Part shown: in pieces, positions 53,340 through 63,034 of the stretch | Layout: every line of letters begins with the position of its first letter | How positions within the stretch are numbered: position 1 is the stretch's first letter | Origin: Oceanobacillus sp. CFH 90083 | Lineage (GTDB): Bacteria > Bacillota > Bacilli > Bacillales > Amphibacillaceae | Reading direction: 5' to 3' | Assembly (NCBI RefSeq): GCF_009389585.1 | Contig: NZ_VIYG01000003.1 | Span: 186,001 to 250,000, forward strand | Length of the DNA: 64,000 nt | The notes under the pieces: generated by a model | What the model was told of the DNA's origin: nothing | Seen by the model: the letters and a program-made list of their open reading frames with translations, nothing else | The model's database searches: none | Program-made: the position numbers and the translations under genes

Positions 53340-54308
53340 ATGAAGAAACAACTCGATCTGCAGGAAATGGAAAAAGCAGCATGGCCATTAAAGAAGGAAT
53401 TTCTGCACATCATCGAAGAATATCGTTCAGATTTATGGAGATATTGCAGGTATCTTACCGGCTCCCCATGGGATGCTGAAGACCTGGTTCAAGAAACCTT
53501 AATGAAGGCCTTTGCATCATTGGGGCAAATTTGGCAGCCGTTAATTCCAAAGAATTACTTATTTCGCATTGCTACTAATACGTGGCTTAATCAACAACGG
53601 AAAAATAAATTTATTACGGACGAATTTATGGAGGAGATAGCTGAGGGAGAAACGTTGCCGGCAGCATTTGAAGTAACAGAAGCGATTGAAACACTTGTTC
53701 AGCATTTACCGTTAAGGCAAGTCGTTATCGTTTTACTGGTTGATGTTTTTCATTTTACGGCAAGAGAAACAGCTGAGATGATTATAACTTCTGAAGGAGC
53801 TGTAAAATCTGCATTGCACCGGGCTAGGGCTAAATTGAAAAAAATATCGACAGGAGAGGAAAATAAAATGGAATCCCGTTTATATTCCAAGGATTACTTA
53901 AAAGATAGTAATTCAAAAACCATTCATGCTTTTGTAGATGCATTTAATAGGAGAGACCCAGATGCAATGGCAGCTCTATTGGACGAACATGCTTATCATG
54001 ATATTATTCATGTTGGTCAGGAATATGGCAGAGAAACGATTCGGAAGTATTCCATTACCGATGACTTTAAAGATCCGACAATTCATCAGCAGCATGCTGA
54101 ATTTCGAATGCTGTGGGACCGTCCGGTTATGGCAGTCTTTATAAAACAGGATGCGGAGTTACAGTTGCATGACATTATATATTTGGAAACAGAGCAAGAT
54201 AAAATTATATATTTTAGACATTATTACTTCTGTACAGATTTCTTGACCGCAGCTGCTAACGAGTTTAAGATGACCATTCAATCAGAGAGAGCATATAAGA
54301 TGGATTAA
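53340..54308 (+). CDS. ECF sigma factor with C-terminal SnoaL-like domain
   Basis: 322 aa. Sigma region 2 (DLWRYCRYLTGSPWDAEDLVQETLMKAF) and region 4 (LPLRQVVIVLLVDVFHFTARETAEMI..EGAVKSALHRARAKL) are followed by an NTF2/SnoaL-like domain of about 130 residues from THAFVDAFNRRDPDAMAALLDEH. This layout matches ECF41-type sigma factors, whose extension replaces a separate anti-sigma factor. RBS GGAGGG. Target genes are unknown; the alpha/beta hydrolase downstream is a candidate. Confidence 0.88.
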   Translation: MKKQLDLQEMEKAAWPLKKEFLHIIEEYRSDLWRYCRYLTGSPWDAEDLVQETLMKAFASLGQIWQPLIPKNYLFRIATNTWLNQQRKNKFITDEFMEEIAEGETLPAAFEVTEAIETLVQHLPLRQVVIVLLVDVFHFTARETAEMIITSEGAVKSALHRARAKLKKISTGEENKMESRLYSKDYLKDSNSKTIHAFVDAFNRRDPDAMAALLDEHAYHDIIHVGQEYGRETIRKYSITDDFKDPTIHQQHAEFRMLWDRPVMAVFIKQDAELQLHDIIYLETEQDKIIYFRHYYFCTDFLTAAANEFKMTIQSERAYKMD

Positions 54309-54536
54309 TATGCGAAAGAAATAAAAGATCTTCAGTTGGTGTGATGCTTGAATGACTGTTTGTGTACACCTTGGTAAGAAAATGGGAGCAGTTTATGTTT
54401 TTAAATTTTTTGTTTATGTGAATCATATATACTGTGCTTGCAACTGCTGCAATGGACAGGATAATGCTCTGAACGAAGAAAACCCGCTTCAACTGAGAAT
54501 AATTATGTTATTATTCCAATAAGGGAGGCGTGGAAG

Positions 54537-55418
54537 ATGTGGAAACAAGAAATCGTAAAAACAGCACGCGGAGATTTCGAAATTTTTCGTAAGGGAGAAG
54601 GAGACCCCTTATGCTCAACACATTTATATAGTGCATTCAATGAGCTTGGCGACTATTTTTCCAGTGAGTTTACCGATTATTTCTCAGTGGTGCTCGTCAA
54701 TTTAAGAGAAGCAGGAAATTCCTGTAAAGCAAAGGAAGCGCACCAATTAAGCATGGCAGAATCGGTATATGATTTAGAAGCAATCCGGGAAGCTTTAGGT
54801 TACGGGAAATGGGCTTTTGCCGGGCATTCAACAGGAGGAATGCTGGGATTGAAATATGCGATTTTAGCGCAGGATTCCTTAACAAAAGTGATTGTTGGTG
54901 GAGCAGCTGCGTCCAAGCAGTACATGAAGCATCCCGGAAGTATTTACTGCAGGGAGTCGCCTTATAATAATCGTTTATTAGAGATTCTTGATATATTAAA
55001 AACCTCAACGGATAAAGCTGAGCGGCGTCAAGCAAATAAAGAATGGTTAGATATGTCCTTATACTATCCGGAGAAAAGAGAAGCATATTTCCAAAAGCCG
55101 AGTAGCGGGAAAACAATAGGAAGCCGGCTGGATTATTATTCATACACTGAATTACCGGAGTATGATATTACAGAAGCATTAACCGATGTAAAAATCCCTG
55201 TATTTGTATACTGTGGTGAGCATGATGCGCAGTGTCCATACGTGTTTTCAGAGGAAATAGCAAAGCAGTTAGCTAATTCCAGATTATACGCCTATTCTTA
55301 TAGTAATCATTTTCCGTATATTGAGGAAAAGAAACAATTTAGTGAGATGGTCCGTGCTTTTGTAAAAGTAGAGGACGGAGAAGTATTAGCCGGAGACAAG
55401 ACACATTCCCAAAAATAA
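54537..55418 (+). CDS. Alpha/beta hydrolase
   Basis: 293-aa cytoplasmic hydrolase. Nucleophile elbow GHSTGG (FAGHSTGGMLGL), acid Asp probably in YCGEHDAQCP, catalytic His in YSNHFPYIEE. The typical HG oxyanion motif near the N-terminus is changed (GDPLCSTHLYS). Such proteins are esterases, lyases or peptidases (prolyl-iminopeptidase-like). RBS AAGGGAGGCG. 228 bp after the sigma gene. Confidence 0.85.
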   Translation: MWKQEIVKTARGDFEIFRKGEGDPLCSTHLYSAFNELGDYFSSEFTDYFSVVLVNLREAGNSCKAKEAHQLSMAESVYDLEAIREALGYGKWAFAGHSTGGMLGLKYAILAQDSLTKVIVGGAAASKQYMKHPGSIYCRESPYNNRLLEILDILKTSTDKAERRQANKEWLDMSLYYPEKREAYFQKPSSGKTIGSRLDYYSYTELPEYDITEALTDVKIPVFVYCGEHDAQCPYVFSEEIAKQLANSRLYAYSYSNHFPYIEEKKQFSEMVRAFVKVEDGEVLAGDKTHSQK

Positions 55419-55435
55419 CTATTTCGCTTTAACGA

Positions 55436-55494
55436 GATGTTCTTGTTTATAGCTGTTTTATCAATAACATACTAATAGCATGCAAGAACATCTT
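55436..55494. terminator. Hairpin between hydrolase and Rrf2 genes
   Basis: AGATGTTCTTG (55436-55446) pairs with CAAGAACATCT (55484-55494); long loop, between convergent genes. Confidence 0.5.
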
Positions 55495-55498
55495 CTCA

Positions 55499-55861
55499 TT
55501 AATCTCTCATCCCCATTAATTCCTTCAGCTCTTCTTCATTCTGTATCAAATCTTTCAGCGTATACTCCTCCAGCACTTTAAAAAATTGAAATAATGCTTT
55601 GTTCAGAGCGTGCTTCAGGGAGCATCCCGGTGAAATTACGCAATGATTAGTGTCTTTATCAAAGCATTCGAGTAAATTAAAATCACTTTCCAGTGAGCGG
55701 ATTAATAATCCAATATTTATATCAGAAGCAGGCTTGGCAAGGCGGAATCCACCATTTCTTCCCCTGACAGATATCAGTAATTCTCTTTTTGTTAAATCAT
55801 GAATAACCTTTCTCAGGTGCTCTGGTGAGATGGAATATACAATGGAAGCTATGTTAGACAA
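55499..55861 (-). CDS. NsrR-like Rrf2-family regulator with shortened N-terminus
   Basis: 120 aa. The recognition helix and wing (SPEHLRKVIHDLTKRELLISVRGRNGGFRLAKP) and three cysteines suited to an Fe-S cluster (ECFDKDTNHCVISPGC) match NsrR, the nitric-oxide sensor. The usual first 25 or so residues are absent: the only start is TTG 55861 inside the normal domain. The upstream in-frame sequence (IIQVHKKPFNKIITDL) has no start codon. The protein may be truncated, use an unusual start, or be decaying. Confidence 0.7.
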   Translation of the reverse strand: MSNIASIVYSISPEHLRKVIHDLTKRELLISVRGRNGGFRLAKPASDINIGLLIRSLESDFNLLECFDKDTNHCVISPGCSLKHALNKALFQFFKVLEEYTLKDLIQNEEELKELMGMRD

Positions 55862-56262
55862 ATCAGTAATTATTTTGTTGAAAGGTTTTTTATGTACTTG
55901 TATTATAGAATGTATAAAAATAAATTTTGGTTGTAATGTTAATTATTGAAATAAAAATTTAATCCTGTTACCATGCATAGAAACAAGCGGGATACAATAA
56001 TCTGGCATCAATAAATAGGGTTTGAGTTTATTCTTTTTTGAAAATGTATACATGGCAGAACAAGTTAGTACCGTAGCGTTTGACTTTGCTATTTTGGCAA
56101 ATGAAACAATCCATCAGCATAAACAAACGTACCTAGCGCGACAGGTGCCAAGGAACCGGTTATCCTGGGCAGACAACTCCCCCTCCTTATGGAGATAATA
56201 AGAATTACCTATTATAATAAGAAGATCTATATAAAAAACTATTTTAGGGCAGGTTTCATAAC
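55862..56262. other. Intergenic region with an unexplained GC-richer block
   Basis: 400 bp. The block 56053-56200 is GC-richer than its surroundings and contains a 48-codon frame starting MAEQVSTVAFDFAIL without a ribosome binding site. Paired segments such as ACCGGTT are seen. It could be gene debris or a structured RNA; I cannot assign it. Confidence 0.3.
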
Positions 56263-57138
56263 ATGAGAAATAATGATGGATTAATCAGAATCAAAGAAGC
56301 ATTGAGTACCATAAAGCCAGCGGAAAGAAATGCTGCACATTATATATTGGAGCATCCAGAAGAAGCTGTGCGGCTGTCGATTAAAGAGCTCTCTGAAAGA
56401 AGCGGATCCAGTCAGGCTGCCATTATTCGTCTCTGCAAGAACATTGGTGTATCGGGATTTCAGGATTTAAAGCTGAGAGTTGCCGGGAACTTGCAAACAA
56501 GTGAGCTGAGTAACTATACCAATGCAGAAATCTCTTCAGGAGAAAAGGTCAGCTCTATCATGGATATTGTTTCTCGTAAAAACATACAATCCATTGAACA
56601 GACGCTGAAGATCATTGATTTATCGAGTATGGAGCAAGCCATTGAAGCATTGGATAAGGCAAATCGAATTGATTTTTATGGAGCAGCTGCATCACAGGTA
56701 ATTGCACAGGATGCACAGCAGAAATTCCTGAGAATTAACAAGTATTGTACAGCATATGAGGATGCACATTTACAATTGACATCGTCTGTTACATTAACGG
56801 AAAAGGACGTTGCAGTTGGAATTTCTTATTCAGGAGAGACGAGGCACGTCAATAAGGCTATTGAAAATGCGAAAAAAAATAATGCGCTGGTTGTAGCTAT
56901 TACAAAGTATGGGAAGAGTGCATTGGCGGAGCTGGCTGATATCTGTTTGCATGTATCTTCTGTTGAATCGGAGCTGGTTAGAAGTGCGGCGACAGCCTCC
57001 AGAATGGCTCAGCTCAATATTATTGATATCCTGTTTACTGGTGTTGCCTCCAGAAATTATGATACAACCTTGCATTATCTTAATAAGACACGGGAAGTGC
57101 TGCAAAATGAATTTCGAAATCCACATAAAGGGAGATAA
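56263..57138 (+). CDS. RpiR-family regulator (MurR-like)
   Basis: 291 aa. N-terminal helix-turn-helix of the RpiR type (IKELSERSGSSQAAIIRLCKNIGVSGFQDLKLRV) and a C-terminal SIS sugar-phosphate domain (DFYGAAASQVIAQDA; VAVGISYSGETRHVNKAIENAKK). It precedes a BadF-type kinase and an AmpC-like hydrolase by a few bases. By analogy to MurR it probably senses MurNAc-6-phosphate or a related amino-sugar phosphate. Confidence 0.88.
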   Translation: MRNNDGLIRIKEALSTIKPAERNAAHYILEHPEEAVRLSIKELSERSGSSQAAIIRLCKNIGVSGFQDLKLRVAGNLQTSELSNYTNAEISSGEKVSSIMDIVSRKNIQSIEQTLKIIDLSSMEQAIEALDKANRIDFYGAAASQVIAQDAQQKFLRINKYCTAYEDAHLQLTSSVTLTEKDVAVGISYSGETRHVNKAIENAKKNNALVVAITKYGKSALAELADICLHVSSVESELVRSAATASRMAQLNIIDILFTGVASRNYDTTLHYLNKTREVLQNEFRNPHKGR

Positions 57139-57141
57139 GAA

Positions 57142-58119
57142 ATGTATATTTTAGGAATGGATGGCGGGGGAACGAAAACAAAAGCGTTACTATTTCATAA
57201 AACAAAGGGGATCGTATGGGAAACAGAAGCAGCTGCTGCAAATCCTCATAGCACGAGTTATACACATTCCGTAAAAGTCGTCAGTCAGATAATAGACGAA
57301 GCATATGATGATATGCATTTACCTGCGGATACGGATTTATCCTTAGGGTTGGGGATAGCGGGCTTAGGCAGGAAGGCAGATCAGAAAATATGGCTGGAAT
57401 GCTTTCGGAAAATTTCATCGCACGGGGATTCAGTTAATGAAATTATTGTTGAAAACGACGGAATAATTGCTCTTTATTCGGAAACATTCGGTGCTGATGG
57501 TATCGTATCCATCTGTGGAACTGGAGCTATCAGCCTCGGTATCCATCGATCGAAGACAGGTCGTGTTGGTGGATGGGGACATGTAATCGGCGGTGACCCG
57601 GGCAGTGGCTATGATTTAGGTTTGCAAGCCTTGATAGCTGTATTTAATGAATTAGATGGGCTGGGGCCAAAAACAGCGATGACAAACCTTATTTTGAGTG
57701 GAGAAGGGATTCATCGCATCGAAGAATTGATTCCTGTTGTTTATCAAAACTTTGAAAAGCTGCGTGTGGCTGCATTCGCAGCCTATGTTTTTCAGGCAGC
57801 TGATTTAAAAGATGCTATTGCAATAAATATTATTCAAGAAACAGCAGAAAAAATAGCGCATCGTGGCAATGTGTTATTTGAGCGGCTGTTTCAAACAACG
57901 GAAAAGCCTGTTTCTTTTGTATTGGCAGGGGGCGTTTTTCAGAATGACCTTATCGTGACACGAGTGATGAATGAATTGGCGGAAAATTCTAACTTGAATG
58001 TAATGCTATCGAAGAATCCTCCTGTAATCGGAAGTATTGTTCTCGTTTTAAAAAAACAGGGACACTTACCGGATGAAATCAAAAAAATGCTAGTAAATAC
58101 AGGGAGAAGAGGTGAATAA
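57142..58119 (+). CDS. BadF/BadG-type amino-sugar kinase (MurK/NagK-like)
   Basis: 325-aa ASKHA-fold kinase. Phosphate-1 loop MDGGGTKTKALL, the second phosphate motif SICGTGAISLG and adenosine motif VLAGGVFQND. Members phosphorylate N-acetylglucosamine or N-acetylmuramic acid (MurK of Clostridium). Starts 3 bp after the regulator and abuts the hydrolase gene. No murQ etherase is visible in the window. Confidence 0.85.
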   Translation: MYILGMDGGGTKTKALLFHKTKGIVWETEAAAANPHSTSYTHSVKVVSQIIDEAYDDMHLPADTDLSLGLGIAGLGRKADQKIWLECFRKISSHGDSVNEIIVENDGIIALYSETFGADGIVSICGTGAISLGIHRSKTGRVGGWGHVIGGDPGSGYDLGLQALIAVFNELDGLGPKTAMTNLILSGEGIHRIEELIPVVYQNFEKLRVAAFAAYVFQAADLKDAIAINIIQETAEKIAHRGNVLFERLFQTTEKPVSFVLAGGVFQNDLIVTRVMNELAENSNLNVMLSKNPPVIGSIVLVLKKQGHLPDEIKKMLVNTGRRGE

Positions 58120-59142
58120 ATGAATGCTTATGAGCTGTATTTAGAGGGGCTGGTTACAAAAGATGAAATTCCTGCAGCTGTTTATCTCATCCAGCATCAT
58201 CAACAACAGCAAACGTTAAGAAGTACAGGTTCGTTTTTAAATAATGAGGGAGAAAGAATTCCAGTTTCTACAGATACTTATTTTGACTTAGCTTCTTTAA
58301 CCAAAATCATGTGTACCCTGCCAAGTATTTTATTTTTGCATGAACGAAAACAGCTGCATATAGGCGATGAAGTGACCAAATATATTCCCGGGTTCCCTCA
58401 TAAGGGGATAAGCATTCGCCATTTCTTACAGCATACATCAGGTGTTTCAGCAGATTTATCCATGAAAAATCGATATCAGCAAAGAGACGTATGGAAGGAA
58501 ATTTTAAACTGTAAAGCGGTTCATCCTCCTGACACCGAAGTATTATACAGCGATATCGGAATGATTGTTTTAGGAAAAGTAGTGGAAGCAATAACGAATC
58601 AAGGGCTGGATTCCTTCGCAAAAAGAGAGCTGTATCAGCCGTGGGGGATGGATGACACCGGTTTTCTCCCTGAACAAATAGAAAAGAATAAGATTGCAGC
58701 AACAGAGAAGGTTTGCGGAAAATACGTTCATGGTGAAGTGCATGATGAAAAAGCTTTTCATATGGGCGGAGTCAGCGGTTCTGCCGGCTTATTTTCTACA
58801 GCTGCAGATGTGGCAGCCTATGGCGATTATTGGCTGTATCCGGAAAAGCAATCCGTTTTGAGGTATGAAACAATGGCTTTAATAAAAGAAAATGTGATTC
58901 AAAATCGAGGCTTAGGATTTGAAGTATTATGCGATAAGGCAATTGGGACAAGCAGTGGCTCCACCTGGTCGATCGGCTCCTTTGGCCATACCGGATTCAC
59001 AGGAACAAGCTTGTGGATTGATCCGAAAGAAGAAATAGTTGCCGTTCTGCTTACTAATATGGTTCATTATGGGCGGCAGCATCAGCTTCCTGAAATTAGA
59101 AGGAAGTTTCACACAATGGTTTATGAAGTGTTGACCAGTTAA
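58120..59142 (+). CDS. Serine beta-lactamase-fold hydrolase (AmpC/YbbE-like)
   Basis: 340 aa with class C-type motifs: S-L-T-K (LASLTKIMCTL), Y-S-D (VLYSDIGMIVLG) and H-T-G (SFGHTGFTGTS). Resembles B. subtilis YbbE, which lies in the MurNAc recycling operon and is likely a peptidase or esterase on wall fragments, not a resistance enzyme. No signal peptide is visible, so it acts in the cytoplasm or exits by another route. Start ATG directly follows the kinase stop. Confidence 0.85.
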   Translation: MNAYELYLEGLVTKDEIPAAVYLIQHHQQQQTLRSTGSFLNNEGERIPVSTDTYFDLASLTKIMCTLPSILFLHERKQLHIGDEVTKYIPGFPHKGISIRHFLQHTSGVSADLSMKNRYQQRDVWKEILNCKAVHPPDTEVLYSDIGMIVLGKVVEAITNQGLDSFAKRELYQPWGMDDTGFLPEQIEKNKIAATEKVCGKYVHGEVHDEKAFHMGGVSGSAGLFSTAADVAAYGDYWLYPEKQSVLRYETMALIKENVIQNRGLGFEVLCDKAIGTSSGSTWSIGSFGHTGFTGTSLWIDPKEEIVAVLLTNMVHYGRQHQLPEIRRKFHTMVYEVLTS

Positions 59143-59278
59143 CAAACAATAAACTGCTCCAGGTACGAATGAAACGGTCATCATAAAAAAATCAGTTTTT
59201 TGATGATAAACAAAATGCTGATAATTGTTAACACGCCTATCATAAAAACGGAATACACCAAAAAGAACTATCAAAGTG

Positions 59279-59318
59279 ATCAATCGGCTGCTAAAGATAA
59301 TGTCAGCAGCTGATTGAT
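59279..59318. terminator. Terminator between the hydrolase and corA
   Basis: Arms 59279-59292 and 59305-59318 pair (one G-T). Convergent genes on both sides. Confidence 0.7.
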
Positions 59319-59327
59319 TTCAGCACT

Positions 59328-60278
59328 TTAAAACCACTTTTTTAATTTGAAATAAATAATCAGTCCAATGCTGATAACCAGCATTACAATAAGCACCGCC
59401 ATGTAACCATCATCCCATTGCAACTCCGGCATATGCCTAAAGTTCATGCCATAAATGCCGGTAATTAAAGACAGAGGCAAAAAAATAACCGATACTAACG
59501 TTAATACCTTCATAATATGATTTAAGCGGTATGAACTTAACGAGTCATAATTATCCCGGATATCACCGGTCATTTCCTGTGCAGATTTAATGATATTTAT
59601 TTGTTTGATAATATGATCTTCAATATGATGAAGATAGAGTCTCTGTTTCTTTGTTTCTGTGAATGCCGTTTCTTCTTTTATGTGCTGAATCAGTTCCTGC
59701 ATCGGCATAATGACACGTTTTATCTTAATCAGAACCGACCGGATTTGAAAGACGTCCTCCATTAGCTTGTTATCAGCTGTATCATTGACATGCCGGTCTT
59801 CAAAAGAAAATACATCATCCTCGATGTGATATACATATTCAAAATAGCTGTCCACAATAAAATCTAAAATGATCAAAGCGACATCTGCCGGTGTAACAGG
59901 CTGGGACGGATAACGCTTGTGAATAGCCTCTCTGATATTACCCAGTTTGTCTAAGTCATCCTGATGATAGGTTACGAGGATATTGTCTTTCATAAAGATG
60001 TTTATCGCCCTTGCACGATAGTCTTTTGCATTTACAAGATGACAAACTAAAAATAGATATCCTGGGTATTCTTTCAGCTTGGGCCGTGACACGGTTTTTA
60101 TTGTATCCTCAATAGCCAGCGGATCGAAATGAAATCGGGAAGCGAGCAATTCGCTTTCCTCCGTACTGCTTTGTACAAAATCATACCATATAAAAAGGGC
60201 ATCACCCGGAATTGCTGCATCACTTTCTACCTGCTTCCATTCTTTTGAAGCAGTTTGATAATGTATGGAGATTGGCAT
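59328..60278 (-). CDS. corA: CorA-family magnesium/divalent cation transporter
   Basis: 316 aa. A long soluble N-terminal domain is followed by two C-terminal helices separated by the signature GMN (ITGIYGMNFRHMPEL). Forms a pentameric Mg2+ channel in the membrane. AAGGAGTTTCATT precedes the ATG. Single gene. Confidence 0.93.
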   Translation of the reverse strand: MPISIHYQTASKEWKQVESDAAIPGDALFIWYDFVQSSTEESELLASRFHFDPLAIEDTIKTVSRPKLKEYPGYLFLVCHLVNAKDYRARAINIFMKDNILVTYHQDDLDKLGNIREAIHKRYPSQPVTPADVALIILDFIVDSYFEYVYHIEDDVFSFEDRHVNDTADNKLMEDVFQIRSVLIKIKRVIMPMQELIQHIKEETAFTETKKQRLYLHHIEDHIIKQINIIKSAQEMTGDIRDNYDSLSSYRLNHIMKVLTLVSVIFLPLSLITGIYGMNFRHMPELQWDDGYMAVLIVMLVISIGLIIYFKLKKWF

Positions 60279-60563
60279 AATGAAACTCCTTATTTTAAGG
60301 ATATAGAAAAGGCTGATATAGCCTGTAGAAACTTATATTATTAAGTATATAATAAAAGATAATTATATTGGAAGAGGATAAATGATTAATGTTAAAGTCG
60401 TATGCAAGGAAGTTTTCTAAGATTTTGCAATCGATGAAGGTAAGTAGGGAATGAGATTAGAATGGTTTGTTGATGGCAGATAGCGGCCAATTCTCAAACA
60501 TCCAGGAAACTGCTATAATAATGACAGCGTTTTCGAATGGGTGGAACGGAAAGGGGCATGACG

Positions 60564-62315
60564 ATGTTTGAGTTATTAATTACGTTGGTAGAGCGGGTTG
60601 GAATTATTGTAACTATCGCATTTGTTTTGACAAGGTTCCGCTTCTTCCGGAAAATGTTCTATCAGGATCAGCTGAATCGTCAGCAAAATCTTACTGCTAT
60701 TATGTTTTTCGCCTTTTTTGGGATTGTCGGAACGTATACCGGACTGAATGTAAACACAGACAGTCTGCAATTTAACCGCTGGGCAACGGACTTAATGACG
60801 GAAGAAGCCATTGCTAATTCAAGAGTGATCGGTATTGTTATCGCTGGTCTGCTCGGTGGTCCTAAGGTAGGGATTGGAGCTGCAGTGATTGCGGGGGCGC
60901 ATCGTTTTACACTAGGAGGATTTACAGCAATTGCTTGTGGTGTCGCGACCATGATTGCCGGGGTGATCGCCAGCTTATTTTACAAGAAAAATAAGCGGAT
61001 TAAGCTGCGGACAGCTTTTTTTGTCGGAGCCATTGCGGAGGCTGTCCAAATGCTTGTCATCCTGGCTTTAGCCCGTCCGGTAGAGCAGGCGTGGGCTCTG
61101 GTCAATTTAATTGGTATACCGATGATTTTAGCCAATGGAATCGGAGCTGTACTGGTGCTGTTAATTATGAAGAGTGTGTTGAGGGAAGAAGAGAAGGCTG
61201 GTGCTGAGCAGGCTCAAAAAACATTGAAAATCGCTGACCAGACACTGGCTCATCTGCGGAATGGGCTTCATATAGGAGGAGCAGAGGCAGTTTGCCGGAT
61301 TATTCATAAAGAGCTGAACACAAGCGCTGTCTCGATAACTAATAAGACGGCCATTCTTGCCCATATCGGACTTGGACATGATCATCATCATCGGGAAAAT
61401 CCAATTCAGACAAAAATTACATCGGAGACAATAGAAAGTGGCAAAATCCAAATGGCGACATCAGAATCTATCCATTGTACGAATGAGGATTGTCCATTGG
61501 AGGCTGTTATGATTGCTCCTCTGAAAGAACGGGGAGAAATCATTGGTACGTTAAAGTTTTATTTTCAATCCGAAAATGATTTAACCAATGTCAATATGGA
61601 GCTGATTACCGGATTGAGCTCTATGATTAGTCATCAGCTGGAAATCGGTCAGGCGGAGAGGGTATATCATTTGGCAAAAGAAGCAGAAATTAAAGCACTT
61701 CAAGCACAGATTCATCCACATTTTTTATTTAATACGTTAAATACTATTGTATCGCTTGTTCGTCTTCATCCGGTAAAAGCGAGAAAAATGCTGATTTCCC
61801 TGTCGCATTTTATTAGGCAGAATTTATCCGCCACAACGCAAAAAATAACGACTTTAGAACAGGAATTGAAACAGGTTCAAGCCTATCTATCGTTATATGA
61901 GGAACGATTTAAAGATAGGCTGACGGTCAGATATGAGATTGATGAGGAAGTCTTATCAGAGATGATCCCTCCTTTGACGTTGCAGCCGATTGTGGAGAAT
62001 GCGATGATGCATGGATTTAAAGACAAGGATAGTGACTGTGTTTTAGAGGTAATCATTAAAAAACAGCAAAATGGTGTTTATATCGGAGTAAAGGATAATG
62101 GAAAGGGAATCGAGAAGAAAATAGTCGATCAAATTCGCCGAACACCGATTGATTCGGGATCAGGAAGTGGATTAGCGCTGTACAATGTCAATCGCCGGTT
62201 AAATATTCTCTTCGGTGAAGAGGCTCTGCTTCAGGTTGAAACAAATAAAGGTAAAGGAACAAATATCTATTTTGTCTTATCGGATAAGGAGGAAGAAGAA
62301 CAATGGATCAGTTGA
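60564..62315 (+). CDS. lytS: LytS-family sensor histidine kinase
   Basis: 583 aa. An N-terminal 5TMR_LYT membrane domain (six helices, GLLGGPKVGIGAAVIAGAHRFTLGG) is followed by a GAF-like domain (about 230-370) with a Cys pair (HCTNEDCPLEA). The kinase domain has the phosphoacceptor region QIHPHFLFNTLNTI and ATP motifs (VENAMMHG; VKDNGKGI; GSGLALYNVNRRL). ATG 60564 follows AAGGGG by 7 bases. It overlaps the response-regulator gene by 13 bases. Next to cstA, it may be a BtsS-like pyruvate sensor instead of the LrgAB-type LytS. Confidence 0.9.
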   Translation: MFELLITLVERVGIIVTIAFVLTRFRFFRKMFYQDQLNRQQNLTAIMFFAFFGIVGTYTGLNVNTDSLQFNRWATDLMTEEAIANSRVIGIVIAGLLGGPKVGIGAAVIAGAHRFTLGGFTAIACGVATMIAGVIASLFYKKNKRIKLRTAFFVGAIAEAVQMLVILALARPVEQAWALVNLIGIPMILANGIGAVLVLLIMKSVLREEEKAGAEQAQKTLKIADQTLAHLRNGLHIGGAEAVCRIIHKELNTSAVSITNKTAILAHIGLGHDHHHRENPIQTKITSETIESGKIQMATSESIHCTNEDCPLEAVMIAPLKERGEIIGTLKFYFQSENDLTNVNMELITGLSSMISHQLEIGQAERVYHLAKEAEIKALQAQIHPHFLFNTLNTIVSLVRLHPVKARKMLISLSHFIRQNLSATTQKITTLEQELKQVQAYLSLYEERFKDRLTVRYEIDEEVLSEMIPPLTLQPIVENAMMHGFKDKDSDCVLEVIIKKQQNGVYIGVKDNGKGIEKKIVDQIRRTPIDSGSGSGLALYNVNRRLNILFGEEALLQVETNKGKGTNIYFVLSDKEEEEQWIS

Positions 62316-63034
62316 TGCACGTGCTTATTGTTGATGATGAGCCATACAATCGGGAAGAATTGAAGCATTTATTATGTTCTTTTTCAAAGGTGCAATCCAT
62401 TAAAGAAGCGGAATCCGGAGAAGAAGCAATAATGAAAACGATACAGCATCATCCAGATGTTATTTTCTTGGATGTAGAAATGCCTAAGGTTAGCGGAATG
62501 GAAGTGGCAAAAGCTATTCAGGAATTAAAAAAGCCGCCACTTGTTGTCTTTGCAACAGCATATCCGCAATTTGCTGTGGAAGCCTTTCGATATGATGCGG
62601 TAGATTATTTATTAAAGCCGTATGATGAAGAGCAGCTTGAAGAAACGATGCAGCGGCTGGAAAAAAAGCTGGGTATCGCAGAACAGGAAAATCAGGGGAA
62701 AACACTTGGAAAGCTGGCTGTAGAGGTGGAGGGAGATATTCATTATTTAGAGCTTCAGGATATTTTATATATGTCACGAATAGAGAAGCGTACAAAATTG
62801 GTTACAAAGCAAGGTGAATTTGATACGAAAATGCCACTGAAGGAGCTGGAAAACCGTTTATTGACGTATGGATTTTTCCGGATTCATAAGAGTTTCCTGG
62901 TTAACCTGGAGCATATTCAGCGATTAACACCCTGGTTTAATGGAGCATATCACCTGCAGCTGGAGGGAAGTAAAGATACATTATCTGTCAGCAGAAATTA
63001 TGTAAAAGCATTACGTACAAAATTAGAAATTTAA
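62303..63034 (+). CDS. lytT: LytR/AlgR-family response regulator (LytTR DNA-binding domain)
   Basis: 243 aa. Receiver domain with acidic pocket (LIVDDEP), phosphorylated Asp in VIFLDVEMPKVSG and Lys in YLLKPYDEEQ. It is followed by a LytTR domain (YLELQDILYMSRIEKRTKLV; FFRIHKSFLVNLEHIQRL). AAGGAGG lies 10 bases upstream of ATG 62303, within the lytS end. It pairs with LytS and probably activates the cstA-family gene downstream. Confidence 0.92.
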   Translation: MDQLMHVLIVDDEPYNREELKHLLCSFSKVQSIKEAESGEEAIMKTIQHHPDVIFLDVEMPKVSGMEVAKAIQELKKPPLVVFATAYPQFAVEAFRYDAVDYLLKPYDEEQLEETMQRLEKKLGIAEQENQGKTLGKLAVEVEGDIHYLELQDILYMSRIEKRTKLVTKQGEFDTKMPLKELENRLLTYGFFRIHKSFLVNLEHIQRLTPWFNGAYHLQLEGSKDTLSVSRNYVKALRTKLEI

